Positions 44,706 through 54,074 of a DNA stretch of 64,000 nt are shown here, in pieces; within the stretch, counting starts at the first letter, position 1; every line of letters starts with the position of its first letter. Source of the stretch: Coix lacryma-jobi var. lacryma-jobi (Eukaryota; Streptophyta; Magnoliopsida; Poales; Poaceae). Both the position numbers and the translations under genes were made by a program. Under the pieces are notes generated by a model that did not search any database, had not been told where the DNA came from, and was given only the letters and a program-made list of their open reading frames with translations. The stretch lies in contig CM019830.1 of assembly GCA_009763385.1 (NCBI GenBank), forward strand, positions 92,196,649 to 92,260,648. Reading direction: 5' to 3'.

Positions 44706-46064
44706 TTTCGCGGGATCTTTCTGTTGGTTTTGTTGGTCCAGCGGGGGTGGAAATCCTTGTGGATTCTGGTTGCCCGGAGGCTGAGTGCCCCTCCTTTGGT
44801 CTTCAAATGGGCCTGCCTTGTTTATTGCGCCAATGTTTCTTTGATCTTAGCGAGGGTTGTTTTCTCTCGTTTGAGGCCTTGGCTGCTATTTCTGTTGTGA
44901 CCTTCGAGCGTCGGACTTTGCCCCGAAGTCCATGTCCGCTCTACAGTATCTCTCCAATGTCTCATGAAGCTCTTCGATTGTGTTTGCTGGCTTCCTGACA
45001 AACTTTGAGGAACATGGGCCTGGACGTAGGCTGCTGACTGCAGCGAGGATCACGGCCTCGTCGGATATCCCCGGAGTTCTTGCTCTGATCTGGATGAACC
45101 TTCGCCAGTAATCTTGAAGAGGTTCGCGCTCTTCTTATTTGCAGTTGATGAACAACTCGATGGGGTTTGAAGGGGCTGCTGTGATGCCCTTGAAGTTTGT
45201 GCAGAGCCTGTCTCTGAGGTTGGCCCAGGAATCCACAGTTCCGGGGCGAAGGTTGCTGTACCAAGTCTGCGCAATGTCATGAAGGATGATTACAAAGGAC
45301 TTCGTCATTGTTGATTCATCTCCCCCTGCCACGGCGACTGCCGCTTCATAGCTCATTATGAATTGGCGAGGGTCAGTGAGACCGTCATAGCGGGGCAAAT
45401 TATGTGGGTTGTAGCACGGTGGCCAGGGTTGGGTTTGCAATATCTGGGAGAGTGGTGATTTTGGGTCGTAGGGCATTTGGTGTTGTTGGGCCCTCCGTTG
45501 GTTGCAAAGGTTTGGCTCTCTCTCATCTGGGTAAAGTGGGCGAAAGTTTGGTGGTCTCTCAGGGTATGGGTTGTTTAGGTAGTTTGGTGGTGGCGGGGGT
45601 GGTGGAGGCTGACGGGCGTTGCCCTGATCTTGCCCATCATTCCCCTCCTGGAGTGGCGGCATTTCCCTGTCATTCCAACCCTCGGCTTCAGCTTCAGCTG
45701 CCGCGAGGGACTCCTCCATCCGGCGAAGCTGTTCCCTTGCTTCGTCCGCTTTTTGCCTGATGGCGCGCAGCCGGTTGTGCCTTTCAAGCTGGTCTAAGCG
45801 CCTCTTCTTCTCCTGCAACTCAGCTTGAAGTCTTTCGAGGGCCTCGATGCCCAACTCCTCTTCATCTCCTCCCTCACCTCCTCCGGAGGTGTGCGGGTGT
45901 GGCTGTGATACTAGCCGAGTGTGAGGGCCTGGGACCTCCGTCCCTGGAGTAACTTCTTCTTCTCCCAAGGGTTCCACATTTTCTTCAACGGGTTGAACCG
46001 TCACCGTGGTCTCTCTGGTTGTGCGATGGTCTCTGGTTGAGGATGCTCTTCTGTTTCCGGCCAT
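44706..46064 (-). pseudogene. Element F gag
   Basis: The start ATG at 46062-46064 follows the primer-site region. The N-terminus is a Glu/Arg-rich coiled coil (45900-45690) with a run of prolines. The gag core has FIMSYEAAVAVAGGDE and TWYSNLRPGTVDSWANLRDRF-like residues near 45240-45370. In-frame stops are TAA 45135-45137, TAG 44886-44888 and TAA 44847-44849, each one base from a Gln codon. Otherwise the frame is continuous to the zinc knuckle. Confidence 0.8.
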
Positions 46065-46076
46065 CACGAACTCCGA

Positions 46077-46097
46077 TCCCTACGGTCGGTGCCAAAC
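46077..46097 (-). other. Primer-binding-site region of element F
   Basis: The minus strand after the LTR reads GTTTGGCACCGACCGTAGGG. The TGG-starting part should pair with a tRNA 3' end; I could not name the tRNA. Confidence 0.5.
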
Positions 46098-46729
46098 TGT
46101 TGGCAACACACTTGCCTTACCCCCGCACACATGCAGGGGAGTGGCGAAGGTGGCCGATCGTCAAACCAAACGTGAAGGTATAGGAATAGTGGTGCTATAG
46201 CTCTATTCCCCAAAAAACTATCCCCATTACACTGTTCATCCCCTAGTATTTATAGGGAATACCAAGGGGCACAGACCAAATTACCAAAGGGCACAAGAAA
46301 GATTCCTTTACACTATACAACGGAAGGGCAGAATCGTACAAACACAGACGGTATAGAAACCCTAGCTTGCCTTCCATATGTCCACCGCCACCCGGCTCGC
46401 GCTCACCCTCGCGAGAACGCGAGGGTTGACCTTCGGCTTGTGAAATCATCCCTCCCGTCGTGAGGTCCGCGTCCGCTCGCCACCCGTTGAGCCCAAGCCT
46501 CCTTGCGAAGGTGTGCGGGATGCGCGGGTTGCTTCCAGTGTTCTTCACGCCTTTTACCTGCAAGAACTGTTAAACATCCCGAGGGTCGGGCCAGTACCCG
46601 AGGGTTAGAAAGGTGACTCGAGGGACTTAACTAATGACAAGGGTATTCACGAAGGTGCGCGGGGCACCCGAGGGTTGTTTCCTGATTCAGCCTGCGTGAC
46701 GTCACTGCCGAGGGTCCCTTCCCCCAACA
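46098..46729 (-). repeat. 5' LTR of element F
   Basis: 632 bases with the same ends as the other LTR and the TATA box CTATAAATA on the minus strand near 46248-46256. Flanked on the right by the AAGTA duplication. Confidence 0.9.
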
Positions 46730-46734
46730 AAGTA

Positions 46735-46844
46735 TTGAACTGCCAAGCCCAACGGCACTGGCCATCACCTTTCGACAGGCCTAACCTTCACCTGTAACAA
46801 GGTGGGATAAACCCTGAGTACTCGAATGTACTCAGCTATACTTA
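46735..46844 (-). repeat. 5' LTR of element E, second piece
   Basis: Continues the LTR broken at 25991. It ends ACTCAGCTATACTTA, where elements I and H begin. No gene. Confidence 0.45.
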
Positions 46845-47284
46845 TGTTTGTGAGCATCTAGGCCCCTAGTGGGTTTCGGTGATTGGATGACAACGGTAAA
46901 CTACTATGACTAACGTGTGTTTTGCAGAAACAATTGAGTTAGGTCATGGTAATGATGATCGTGAGGGCACTATGGTATTCATGCCTCTCTATTGATGGAA
47001 TTCGTTCTGTTTTCAAAGGATGGACAACGAAGACGGTGATAGGCTAGCACTAAGTGTCACTTGGTGTTGAAGGACACTTAGAGTAGCATAGGTCTTTGTT
47101 TTATTTTTGGCCGTACTATAAAGAGGGGTTTGAATGGGTAGCTTGACCTAGGTGAGACTTTTGAGTTAGGTGTGGTGCACACTTGTTAACCAAAGCCCTA
47201 GGTAGCTTAGAAAGGTCCCTAAGATCATAAGGAAGAAAGTTCATGAAGGGAGCGTCGCAAACCGAAGTCGTTTCGGGCTTCAAA

Positions 47285-47600
47285 ATGCGACCGGACGCTG
47301 GTTGACCTTGTTACCGGACGCTGGGCATGCGTCCGGTCAGTAGGGTTTGCTGAGGAAGCGGTCAGGCTCGACCGGACGCTCCTCAGGAGTTGACCGGACG
47401 CACCAGGGGGTGAGTCCGGTCCAACTCAGAGAGGTTCCAGAGAGGGTTTTTGCTGACCGGACGCGTCCGGTCAGTGGTGATCGGACGCATGGGTGCGTCC
47501 GGTCAGTGTTTCGTACTGTTGTCAGAAGGGGACGTCACGTAGCCGTTAGGCACTGACCGGACGCGTCCGGTCACCCCGACAGTGCGTCCGGTCAGTGTGT
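47285..47600. promoter_or_regulatory. CCGGACG palindrome array in the element H 5' LTR
   Basis: Half-sites occur singly and in pairs. The palindrome TGACCGGACGCGTCCGGTCA is perfect at 47454-47473 and 47554-47573. Palindrome clusters upstream of the TATA box are a known Sirevirus LTR feature; transcription-factor binding is inferred. Confidence 0.8.
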
Positions 47601-47644
47601 AACTGGCTGGATTGTACCCCTTCGTGCATGATTTGAAGTGGGGG

Positions 47645-47652
47645 TATTTATA
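47645..47652 (+). promoter_or_regulatory. TATA box of element H
   Basis: TATTTATATGCC follows the palindrome array and precedes a CT-rich stretch. Confidence 0.5.
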
Positions 47653-48372
47653 TGCCTCCCCCTCATTCATGCTGCATCTCTTGCTCATTTGAAAGGTTCC
47701 CAAACACATTGTGATTGCAAGTGAGTGCAAGAGGCCTAGTGAGGTTGAGAGATTTGATAATTGAGTGATCAAACACCTCATTAGTGAGTAGAGAGTAGCA
47801 AGTGTGCATCCACCCATCTCATTAGCCTTGCGTTGGTCAAGTGAGAGTTCTTGCTTGTTACTCTTGGTGATCGGCATCACCTAGACGGCTTGGCGGCGAT
47901 CGGAGAGCTTGGTGATCATCCGGAGGCATTGTGGATGACCCAAGCCAAGTTGTGACCGGTAGCGAGCGATTCACCGGGCCGGAGTGGCGAAGAATCAGCT
48001 CGTAGTGAGCACTTGATCCTTGCGCGGATCAAGGGGGAGCGATACCCTTGCGCGGGTGCTCCAACGAGGACTAGGGGGGTGTGCCGACACCTCGATACCT
48101 CGGCAAAAAGATCGTCGAGTCATCTCTACTCTTTTACTTACGCATTTACATTCAAGCAATTCAATTCCGCATTACACTTGTTGTTCATTCCAAATTGAAT
48201 TGCCATGCTAGAGTAGAATTGGCTTAGTGATAATCTTTTGTGCTATTGATTCTTGTCATACACTTCTAGGCACTAGGGGGTTAATTGGGGCTTGATAGGT
48301 TTTATTATTGCAAGAAGTTTAAGAAAAGCCCAATTCACCCCCCCCCCTCTTGGGCAACTTGATCCTTTCAAT

Positions 48373-48384
48373 TGGTATCAGAGC
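48373..48384 (+). other. Primer-binding site of element H (initiator tRNA-Met)
   Basis: TGGTATCAGAGC, two bases after the LTR end. Confidence 0.95.
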
Positions 48385-48423
48385 CTCGTGCTCTCGATTT
48401 AGGCTTAACTGCCTAGAGTTAAG

Positions 48424-50829
48424 ATGTCCGGAGGTGATGGACCACCTCCCATGTTCGAGGGAGACGATTTTCCATATTGGAAAATCCGTATGGAGTCGTA
48501 CCTAGAAGCGGTTGATGTTAAATGCCTCAATGCCGCGATCACCGGCTTTGCCAAGCCCAAAGAAGGCACAAGCCTCACTCCTAATGAGGAGGAAAATGAA
48601 AAATGGAATGCAAAAGCCAAAAACATCCTTTTTAGAGGCATTTGCAAGGATGTGTTCAATCGTGTTCGGAACCACAAAAATGCCCATGATCTATGGGAAA
48701 ATATTTGTGCGCTCCATGAGGGAACCAAGAGTGAGCGTGAGGAGCGTTATCATTTGGTTGTGCAAAAGATGAACTCGTTTGAAATGCTTGCTCATGAAAA
48801 TGCAAATGAAATGTACTCACGCTTGAATGTTCTTGTAGAGGAGCTCAATGGTCTTGGTCTCACACAAATGCAACCATCCGATGTTGTGAGGAAGATCCTA
48901 TGTGTCCTTCCCATTGACAAGTATGGACACATTGTGACCGTGCTACATCAAGGTGATCTTTCCACATCTACACCAACACAAGTCTTGGGGAAGATCAATG
49001 CTCATGAGATGTACATGCACATCACACCAAGTGGTGGCTCCTCCACCGACAAGAAGAAGGACTTGGCCTTGAAAGCAAGCCATGACAAGAAGGGCAAGTC
49101 CAAGGCTATTGAGGTGCATCATGAGAGCACAAGCGATGATGAAGATGATTCCAACATTGCTCTCATGGTGAAGAAGACCACCAAGATGTTGAAGAAGCTT
49201 CACAAGAATGGAGTCAACTTTGACTCAAGAAAGAAGAAATTCTTCACAAGTAGCAAGAGGAGACCAATCTCCGAAATGGATTGCTACAATTGCGGTGAGC
49301 TTGGCCATCTTGCTCATCAATGCACCAAGCCCAAGAAAGAGAGCTACAAGAACAAGAACAAGGGCAAGAAGTATGACTCATCAAGTGAAGATGAGAAGAA
49401 GGATGAAAAGCCCTACTACAAGAAGGATGGCAAGAAAAAGAAGCAATACCACAAGAAAGGTGGGAAGGCTTACATTGTTGGTGATTGGCTCACCGACATT
49501 GACTCCTCCGGTGGCTCATCAAATGAAGATAGTGATGATGAGAAGGAGAAAGTGGCCGCTCTAGTCATTGGCTCCTCTACACCACCACCACCACCGTCAC
49601 CATCATCATCTACACACCTATGCCTTATGGCCAAGGGTGACCGGAAGGTACAAAACAATGATGACTCTAGTGATAGTGATAGTGATAGTGATGGTGAATT
49701 TGAGGCTCCCACTTATGATGAACTTGTCAAATTGCTAAATGACTACTCTAAAATCATAAGAAAGACTAGAGCTAAAAATGAGAAGCTTGTTGATGAAAAT
49801 GAATCTCTTGTTGAAAAATGTGATCATGCTATTCATGCTAGTGATGAACTAAAAGATGAACTTGCAACTATGTCATCCACTATCAAGGAGCTCAAGTCCT
49901 CTAACAAGGAGCTCAAAGCTAAAAATGAAAAACTTGATAAGATGCATAGTGACCTTTCCACTAGTCATGCTTTGCTTAAGGAACAATATACTCAAGTGAA
50001 AGTAGATTATGATACTCTCACCATTGCTTATGATATGCGTTCACATGAGACACATGATGCTCCTAACCTCGTTGTTAAGTGTGACATAGCAACATCTTGT
50101 GAGGACTTGGTTAGTGAGCATGTTGAGCAAAGTGCTAGTGGCAAGGGCAAGAAAGTGGTTGAGGCCGATCACTATGATGACTATGTCAAGATCAAGAATG
50201 AGAATGCAAAGCTCAAGGTTGATCTAGAAAAGCTTTCAACCACCAAGCAAGTTATCATTCAATCCCATGACGATGACTATAGCATGACACTTGAGCTACA
50301 CATGCTAAAAGAAGAGAACAAGAGATTAAAGATGGAGAGGGACTACAAAATGACACCATCTCAATTGGAACTCCAACAAGAGAATGACAAGCTCAAGAAG
50401 GAGAAAGAGCACCTCACCACCGGTTTGAGGAACTTCACCAAGGGTCAATGTCTTCAAAGTGAGCTTCTCATGAACACCGTCATGAAGACCAATAGAAATG
50501 GCATTGGCTTTCTTGAAGAGAAGATGAAGCAACGCAAGAGCATCACTAAGCCAAAGAAAAAGAAGATTGGGAGATGCTACGAGTGTGGAAAGGAAGGACA
50601 CTTTGCTCATGCTTGTGAGGAGCCAAAGCCCACACCCTTGCCTAAGCATGCTAGACCCTTTGCCTTCAATGCTCACTACATGCTTAGACAAGATTCTAGT
50701 GGCAAAGTGAAGGTTATGTTTATGGGGCCACCTAACAAGAATAGGCCAAGGCAAATTTGGGTTGCTAAGTCACTAGTTGAGAAAGTTAAGGGACCGCAAC
50801 AAGTTTGGGTCCCGAAAGCTCAAGCTTGA
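48424..50829 (+). CDS. Element H Gag, 801 residues
   Basis: The ATG follows the primer site by 39 bases. Residues of about 10-200 carry the Copia gag core (FEGDDFPYWKIRMESYL at the start, then an UBN2-type region). A basic stretch precedes a first zinc knuckle CYNCGELGHLAHQC at about residue 287. An acidic, Lys-rich and then long coiled-coil region (about 430-700) leads to a second knuckle CYECGKEGHFAHAC at about 718. Large Gags with a C-terminal extension are typical of Sireviruses, some of which bind dynein light chain LC8. A YTQVKVD segment near residue 521 is a weak LC8-like candidate. It packages element RNA. The frame is intact. Confidence 0.93.
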   Translation: MSGGDGPPPMFEGDDFPYWKIRMESYLEAVDVKCLNAAITGFAKPKEGTSLTPNEEENEKWNAKAKNILFRGICKDVFNRVRNHKNAHDLWENICALHEGTKSEREERYHLVVQKMNSFEMLAHENANEMYSRLNVLVEELNGLGLTQMQPSDVVRKILCVLPIDKYGHIVTVLHQGDLSTSTPTQVLGKINAHEMYMHITPSGGSSTDKKKDLALKASHDKKGKSKAIEVHHESTSDDEDDSNIALMVKKTTKMLKKLHKNGVNFDSRKKKFFTSSKRRPISEMDCYNCGELGHLAHQCTKPKKESYKNKNKGKKYDSSSEDEKKDEKPYYKKDGKKKKQYHKKGGKAYIVGDWLTDIDSSGGSSNEDSDDEKEKVAALVIGSSTPPPPPSPSSSTHLCLMAKGDRKVQNNDDSSDSDSDSDGEFEAPTYDELVKLLNDYSKIIRKTRAKNEKLVDENESLVEKCDHAIHASDELKDELATMSSTIKELKSSNKELKAKNEKLDKMHSDLSTSHALLKEQYTQVKVDYDTLTIAYDMRSHETHDAPNLVVKCDIATSCEDLVSEHVEQSASGKGKKVVEADHYDDYVKIKNENAKLKVDLEKLSTTKQVIIQSHDDDYSMTLELHMLKEENKRLKMERDYKMTPSQLELQQENDKLKKEKEHLTTGLRNFTKGQCLQSELLMNTVMKTNRNGIGFLEEKMKQRKSITKPKKKKIGRCYECGKEGHFAHACEEPKPTPLPKHARPFAFNAHYMLRQDSSGKVKVMFMGPPNKNRPRQIWVAKSLVEKVKGPQQVWVPKAQA

Positions 50830-50843
50830 TTTCTTGTGTGTAG

Positions 50844-53800
50844 GTGAACTACAAGACCGGTGGATCACATTGGGTAATTGATAGTGGATGCACACAACAT
50901 ATGACCGGAGATCCCCGGATGTTCACCTCACTAGAAGAGACTGTCGATGACCAAGAAAAGATAACATTTGGTGACAACTCAAAGGGCAATGTCAAAGGAT
51001 TGGGCAAAGTGGCTATATCAAACGATCATACCATCTCCAATGTGCTTCTAGTTGCATCATTAAGCTTCAACTTGCTATCCGTTGGGCAACTATGTGATCT
51101 TGGCTTTCAATGCTTGTTCACCGACAAGGAAGTGGTTGTAACCAAGAAAGATGATATACAAGTGATATTCAAAGGCTTTAGATACAACAATCTCTATCTA
51201 GTGGATTTCACCTCCGAAGATGCCAACTTGAAGACATGTTTGTTCACTAAGCAATCACTTGGTTGGCTTTGGCATAGAAGATTAGCACATGTTGGAATGA
51301 ACACTCTCAACAAGCTATTGAAGAAGGATTTGGTTAGGGGCTTGAAGGATGTCAAATTTGAGAAGGACAAATTGTGTAGTGCATGTCAAGCCGGCAAGCA
51401 AGTTGCAAATACACATCCAACCAAAGCTTTTGTGTCAACATCAAGAGAGTTAGAGCTACTTCACATGGATCTATTTGGACCAACAACATATGCTAGCTTG
51501 GGTGGAAATCTCTATTGTCTAGCGATTGTTGATGACTACTCTAGATACACTTGGGTATTCTTTCTTCATGACAAATCCGAAGCAACCCCTTCATTCAAGA
51601 AGTTTGCCAAGAGAGCCCAAAATGAGTTTGACTTGAAGATCAAAAAGATAAGAAGTGACAATGGAAGAGAGTTCGACAACACCCACATTGAGCAATATTG
51701 TGATGAAGTTGGGATCAAGCATGAAGTCTCCGCAACCTACACACCACAACAAAATGGGGTAGTTGAGAGGAAGAACCGAACACTAATCACCCTAGCAAGG
51801 ACTATGTTAGATGAGTACACCACACCGGAAAGATTTTGGGCGGAAGCAATCAACACCGCTTGCTATGCATCAAACCGGTTGTTCCCCCATCGTCTCCTTG
51901 GCAAGACCCCCTATGAGCTACTCAACAACAAGAAGCCGGATGTATCCTTCTTTAGAGTGTTTGGGTGCAAATGCTACATCTTCAAGAAGCGTCAACACCT
52001 AGGGAAGTTTCAACGCCGATGTGATATTGGTTTTCTTGTTGGTTACTCATTGAAGTCCAAAGCATATCGAGTATTCAACCATGCCACCGGGATGGTAGAG
52101 GAAACATATGATGTGGAATTCGATGAATCTAATGGCTCTCAAGGAGAGCATGAAAATCTTGATGATGTAGGTGATGAACCATTGAGGGATGCAATGAAGA
52201 ACATGCCGGTTGGAGCCATCAAGCCTAAAGATGATGATGATGATGATGTGCAAGTCATTGACAAACCATCCTCATCACATGTAACACTTGATGATGACAA
52301 AGATGGGAGGGATCCAAATGAAGATACTCATGTCTCCCATGATCAAATGGTGGTACACGCTCAAGATGTTGATGCTCCACAAGCGGCCCCTCAAGTGGTT
52401 GATCGAAGGACTACTCCTCTACTACAAGCTCATCCTCAAGATCTCATCATAGGGAGTCCGACAAGGGGTGTAATGACTCGCTCTCAAAAACTGGCTTTAT
52501 TTATGGAACATCACTCCTTTGTTTCTCTTGTTGAGCCTACCATTGTAGATGAAGCTCTAAGTGATCCGGATTGGGTGAATGCCATGCATGAAGAATTAAA
52601 CAACTTCACCCGCAACCAAGTGTGGACACTTGAAGAGCGACCAAAAGGCGCAAGAGTCATTGGAACAAAATGGGTGTTTAGGAACAAGCAAGATGATCAA
52701 GGCAAGGTTGTTAGAAACAAGGCAAGGCTAGTGGCAAAGGGGTTCTCTCAAGTTGAAGGCTTGGATTTTGGAGAGACCTTTGCACCGGTTGCAAGACTCG
52801 AAGCCATTCGTATCCTCCTTGTATATGCATCACATCATGACATTAAATTATATCAAATGGATGTGAAAAGTGCATTTTTAAATGGCTTCATAAATGAACT
52901 AGTCTATGTTGATCAACCTCCCGGGTTTGAAGACCCTAGATATCCTAATCATGTTTATAGGTTGTCCAAGGCGCTTTATGGGCTCAAGCAAGCCCCTAGA
53001 GCGTGGTACGAGCGCCTCCGGGACTTCCTAATTGAGAAGGGCTTCACCATTGGGAAGGTCGACACCACACTATTCACCAAGAAGCTTGATGGAGAGATCT
53101 TCATTTGTCAAGTCTACGTCGATGATATCATCTTCGGGTCAACAAATGAAGCCTATTGCAAGGAATTTGGTGACTTAATGACGAATGAGTTCGAGATGTC
53201 GATGATTGGCGAGCTCACATTTTTCCTAGGCTTTCAAGTCAAGCAATTGAAGGAGGGGACTTTTATATCTCAAGAGAAGTACACAAAAGACCTCCTCAAG
53301 CGCTTCAACATGGATGATTGCAAGCCTATCAAGACTCCAATGCCAACCAACGGACATCTCGACCTAGATGAGGGAGGTAACCCGGTTGATCAAACTCTCT
53401 ACCGTTCTATGATTGGTAGTTTGTTATACTTGACCGCATCTAGGCCCGACATCATGTTTAGTGTGTGCATGTGTGCTCGTTTTCAAGCCGATCCTAGGGA
53501 ATCACATCTCATAGCGGTGAAGAGAATCCTTAGGTACCTCAAGCACACCCCAAGCATTGGCCTTTGGTATCCCAAAGGAGCTAACTTCCAACTCGTTGGG
53601 TATTCCGATTCGGATTACGCGGGTTGCAAAATTGATAGAAAAAGCACATCCGGAGGGTGCCATTTGCTTGGGAGATCTCTAGTGTCATGGAGTTCAAAGA
53701 AGCAAAATAGTGTGGCCTTGTCTACCGCCGAGGCGGAATACATAGCCGCGGGTGCTTGTTGTGCACAAATCCTTTACATGAAGCAAACCCTTTTAGATTA

Positions 53801-54074
53801 TGGTGTAGTTCTAGAAAGGGTACCTTTGTTGTGTGACAATGAGAGCGCGGTTAAGCTTGCTAACAACCCGGTTCAACACTCTCGCACAAAGCACATAGAT
53901 ATTCGCCATCACTTCCTTAGAGACCATGTTTCCAAGAAAGATATATCCTTAGAGGGAGTTAGAACCAAAGATCAATTGGCGGATATCTTCACAAAACCCC
54001 TAGATGAGAGCACCCTTTGTAGATTGCGAAGTGAGCTCAATGTGCTTGATCTAAGTAACTTTGTCAAAAGGTGA
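50844..54074 (+). CDS. Element H Pol: protease, integrase, RT, RNase H
   Basis: The open frame begins at 50844 with GTG, directly after a TAG, and has no ATG before the protease, so it is not made by simple initiation. Order: protease WVIDSGCTQHMTGD; integrase zinc domain LWHRRLAHVGM...CSACQAGK; core LHMDLFGP, RSDNGREF and QQNGVVERKN; RT from about residue 600, with QMDVKSAFLNG and the catalytic VYVDDIIFGS; RNase H GYSDSDYAG, STAEAEYIA and TKHIDIRHHF. All catalytic residues I can check are present. 1076 residues is normal for Copia Pol. The stop is at 54072-54074. Confidence 0.93.
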   Translation: MNYKTGGSHWVIDSGCTQHMTGDPRMFTSLEETVDDQEKITFGDNSKGNVKGLGKVAISNDHTISNVLLVASLSFNLLSVGQLCDLGFQCLFTDKEVVVTKKDDIQVIFKGFRYNNLYLVDFTSEDANLKTCLFTKQSLGWLWHRRLAHVGMNTLNKLLKKDLVRGLKDVKFEKDKLCSACQAGKQVANTHPTKAFVSTSRELELLHMDLFGPTTYASLGGNLYCLAIVDDYSRYTWVFFLHDKSEATPSFKKFAKRAQNEFDLKIKKIRSDNGREFDNTHIEQYCDEVGIKHEVSATYTPQQNGVVERKNRTLITLARTMLDEYTTPERFWAEAINTACYASNRLFPHRLLGKTPYELLNNKKPDVSFFRVFGCKCYIFKKRQHLGKFQRRCDIGFLVGYSLKSKAYRVFNHATGMVEETYDVEFDESNGSQGEHENLDDVGDEPLRDAMKNMPVGAIKPKDDDDDDVQVIDKPSSSHVTLDDDKDGRDPNEDTHVSHDQMVVHAQDVDAPQAAPQVVDRRTTPLLQAHPQDLIIGSPTRGVMTRSQKLALFMEHHSFVSLVEPTIVDEALSDPDWVNAMHEELNNFTRNQVWTLEERPKGARVIGTKWVFRNKQDDQGKVVRNKARLVAKGFSQVEGLDFGETFAPVARLEAIRILLVYASHHDIKLYQMDVKSAFLNGFINELVYVDQPPGFEDPRYPNHVYRLSKALYGLKQAPRAWYERLRDFLIEKGFTIGKVDTTLFTKKLDGEIFICQVYVDDIIFGSTNEAYCKEFGDLMTNEFEMSMIGELTFFLGFQVKQLKEGTFISQEKYTKDLLKRFNMDDCKPIKTPMPTNGHLDLDEGGNPVDQTLYRSMIGSLLYLTASRPDIMFSVCMCARFQADPRESHLIAVKRILRYLKHTPSIGLWYPKGANFQLVGYSDSDYAGCKIDRKSTSGGCHLLGRSLVSWSSKKQNSVALSTAEAEYIAAGACCAQILYMKQTLLDYGVVLERVPLLCDNESAVKLANNPVQHSRTKHIDIRHHFLRDHVSKKDISLEGVRTKDQLADIFTKPLDESTLCRLRSELNVLDLSNFVKR

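Larger units (their letters stand above)
25992..46729 (-). mobile_element. Element F: Grande-like Gypsy retrotransposon with an antisense gene
   Basis: LTRs of 634 and 632 bases (25992-26625 and 46098-46729) have TGTTGG/CCAACA ends, and a perfect 5-base duplication AAGTA lies at 25987-25991 and 46730-46734. Minus-strand order: 5' LTR, gag, zinc knuckle, protease, RT, RNase H, integrase, two tandem-repeat blocks, antisense gene, polypurine tract, 3' LTR. The size without G is about 12.7 kb. This layout and the antisense ORF match what is known of Grande in maize and its Tat-group relatives; the family name is my inference. Element G splits its integrase. Confidence 0.85.
46849..48370 (+). repeat. 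5' LTR of element H
   Basis: TGTGAGCATC to ATCCTTTCA. About thirteen GACCGGACG/CGTCCGGTC half-sites lie at 47285-47600, including two perfect 20-base palindromes. A TATTTATA box lies at 47645-47652, downstream of the array. A poly-C run before the end varies between the LTRs. Confidence 0.95.

Noticed and set aside
47347..47556. 69-residue frame present twice (also at 59127)
   Set aside because: Both copies are in the LTRs of element H and cover the palindrome array; no protein likeness.
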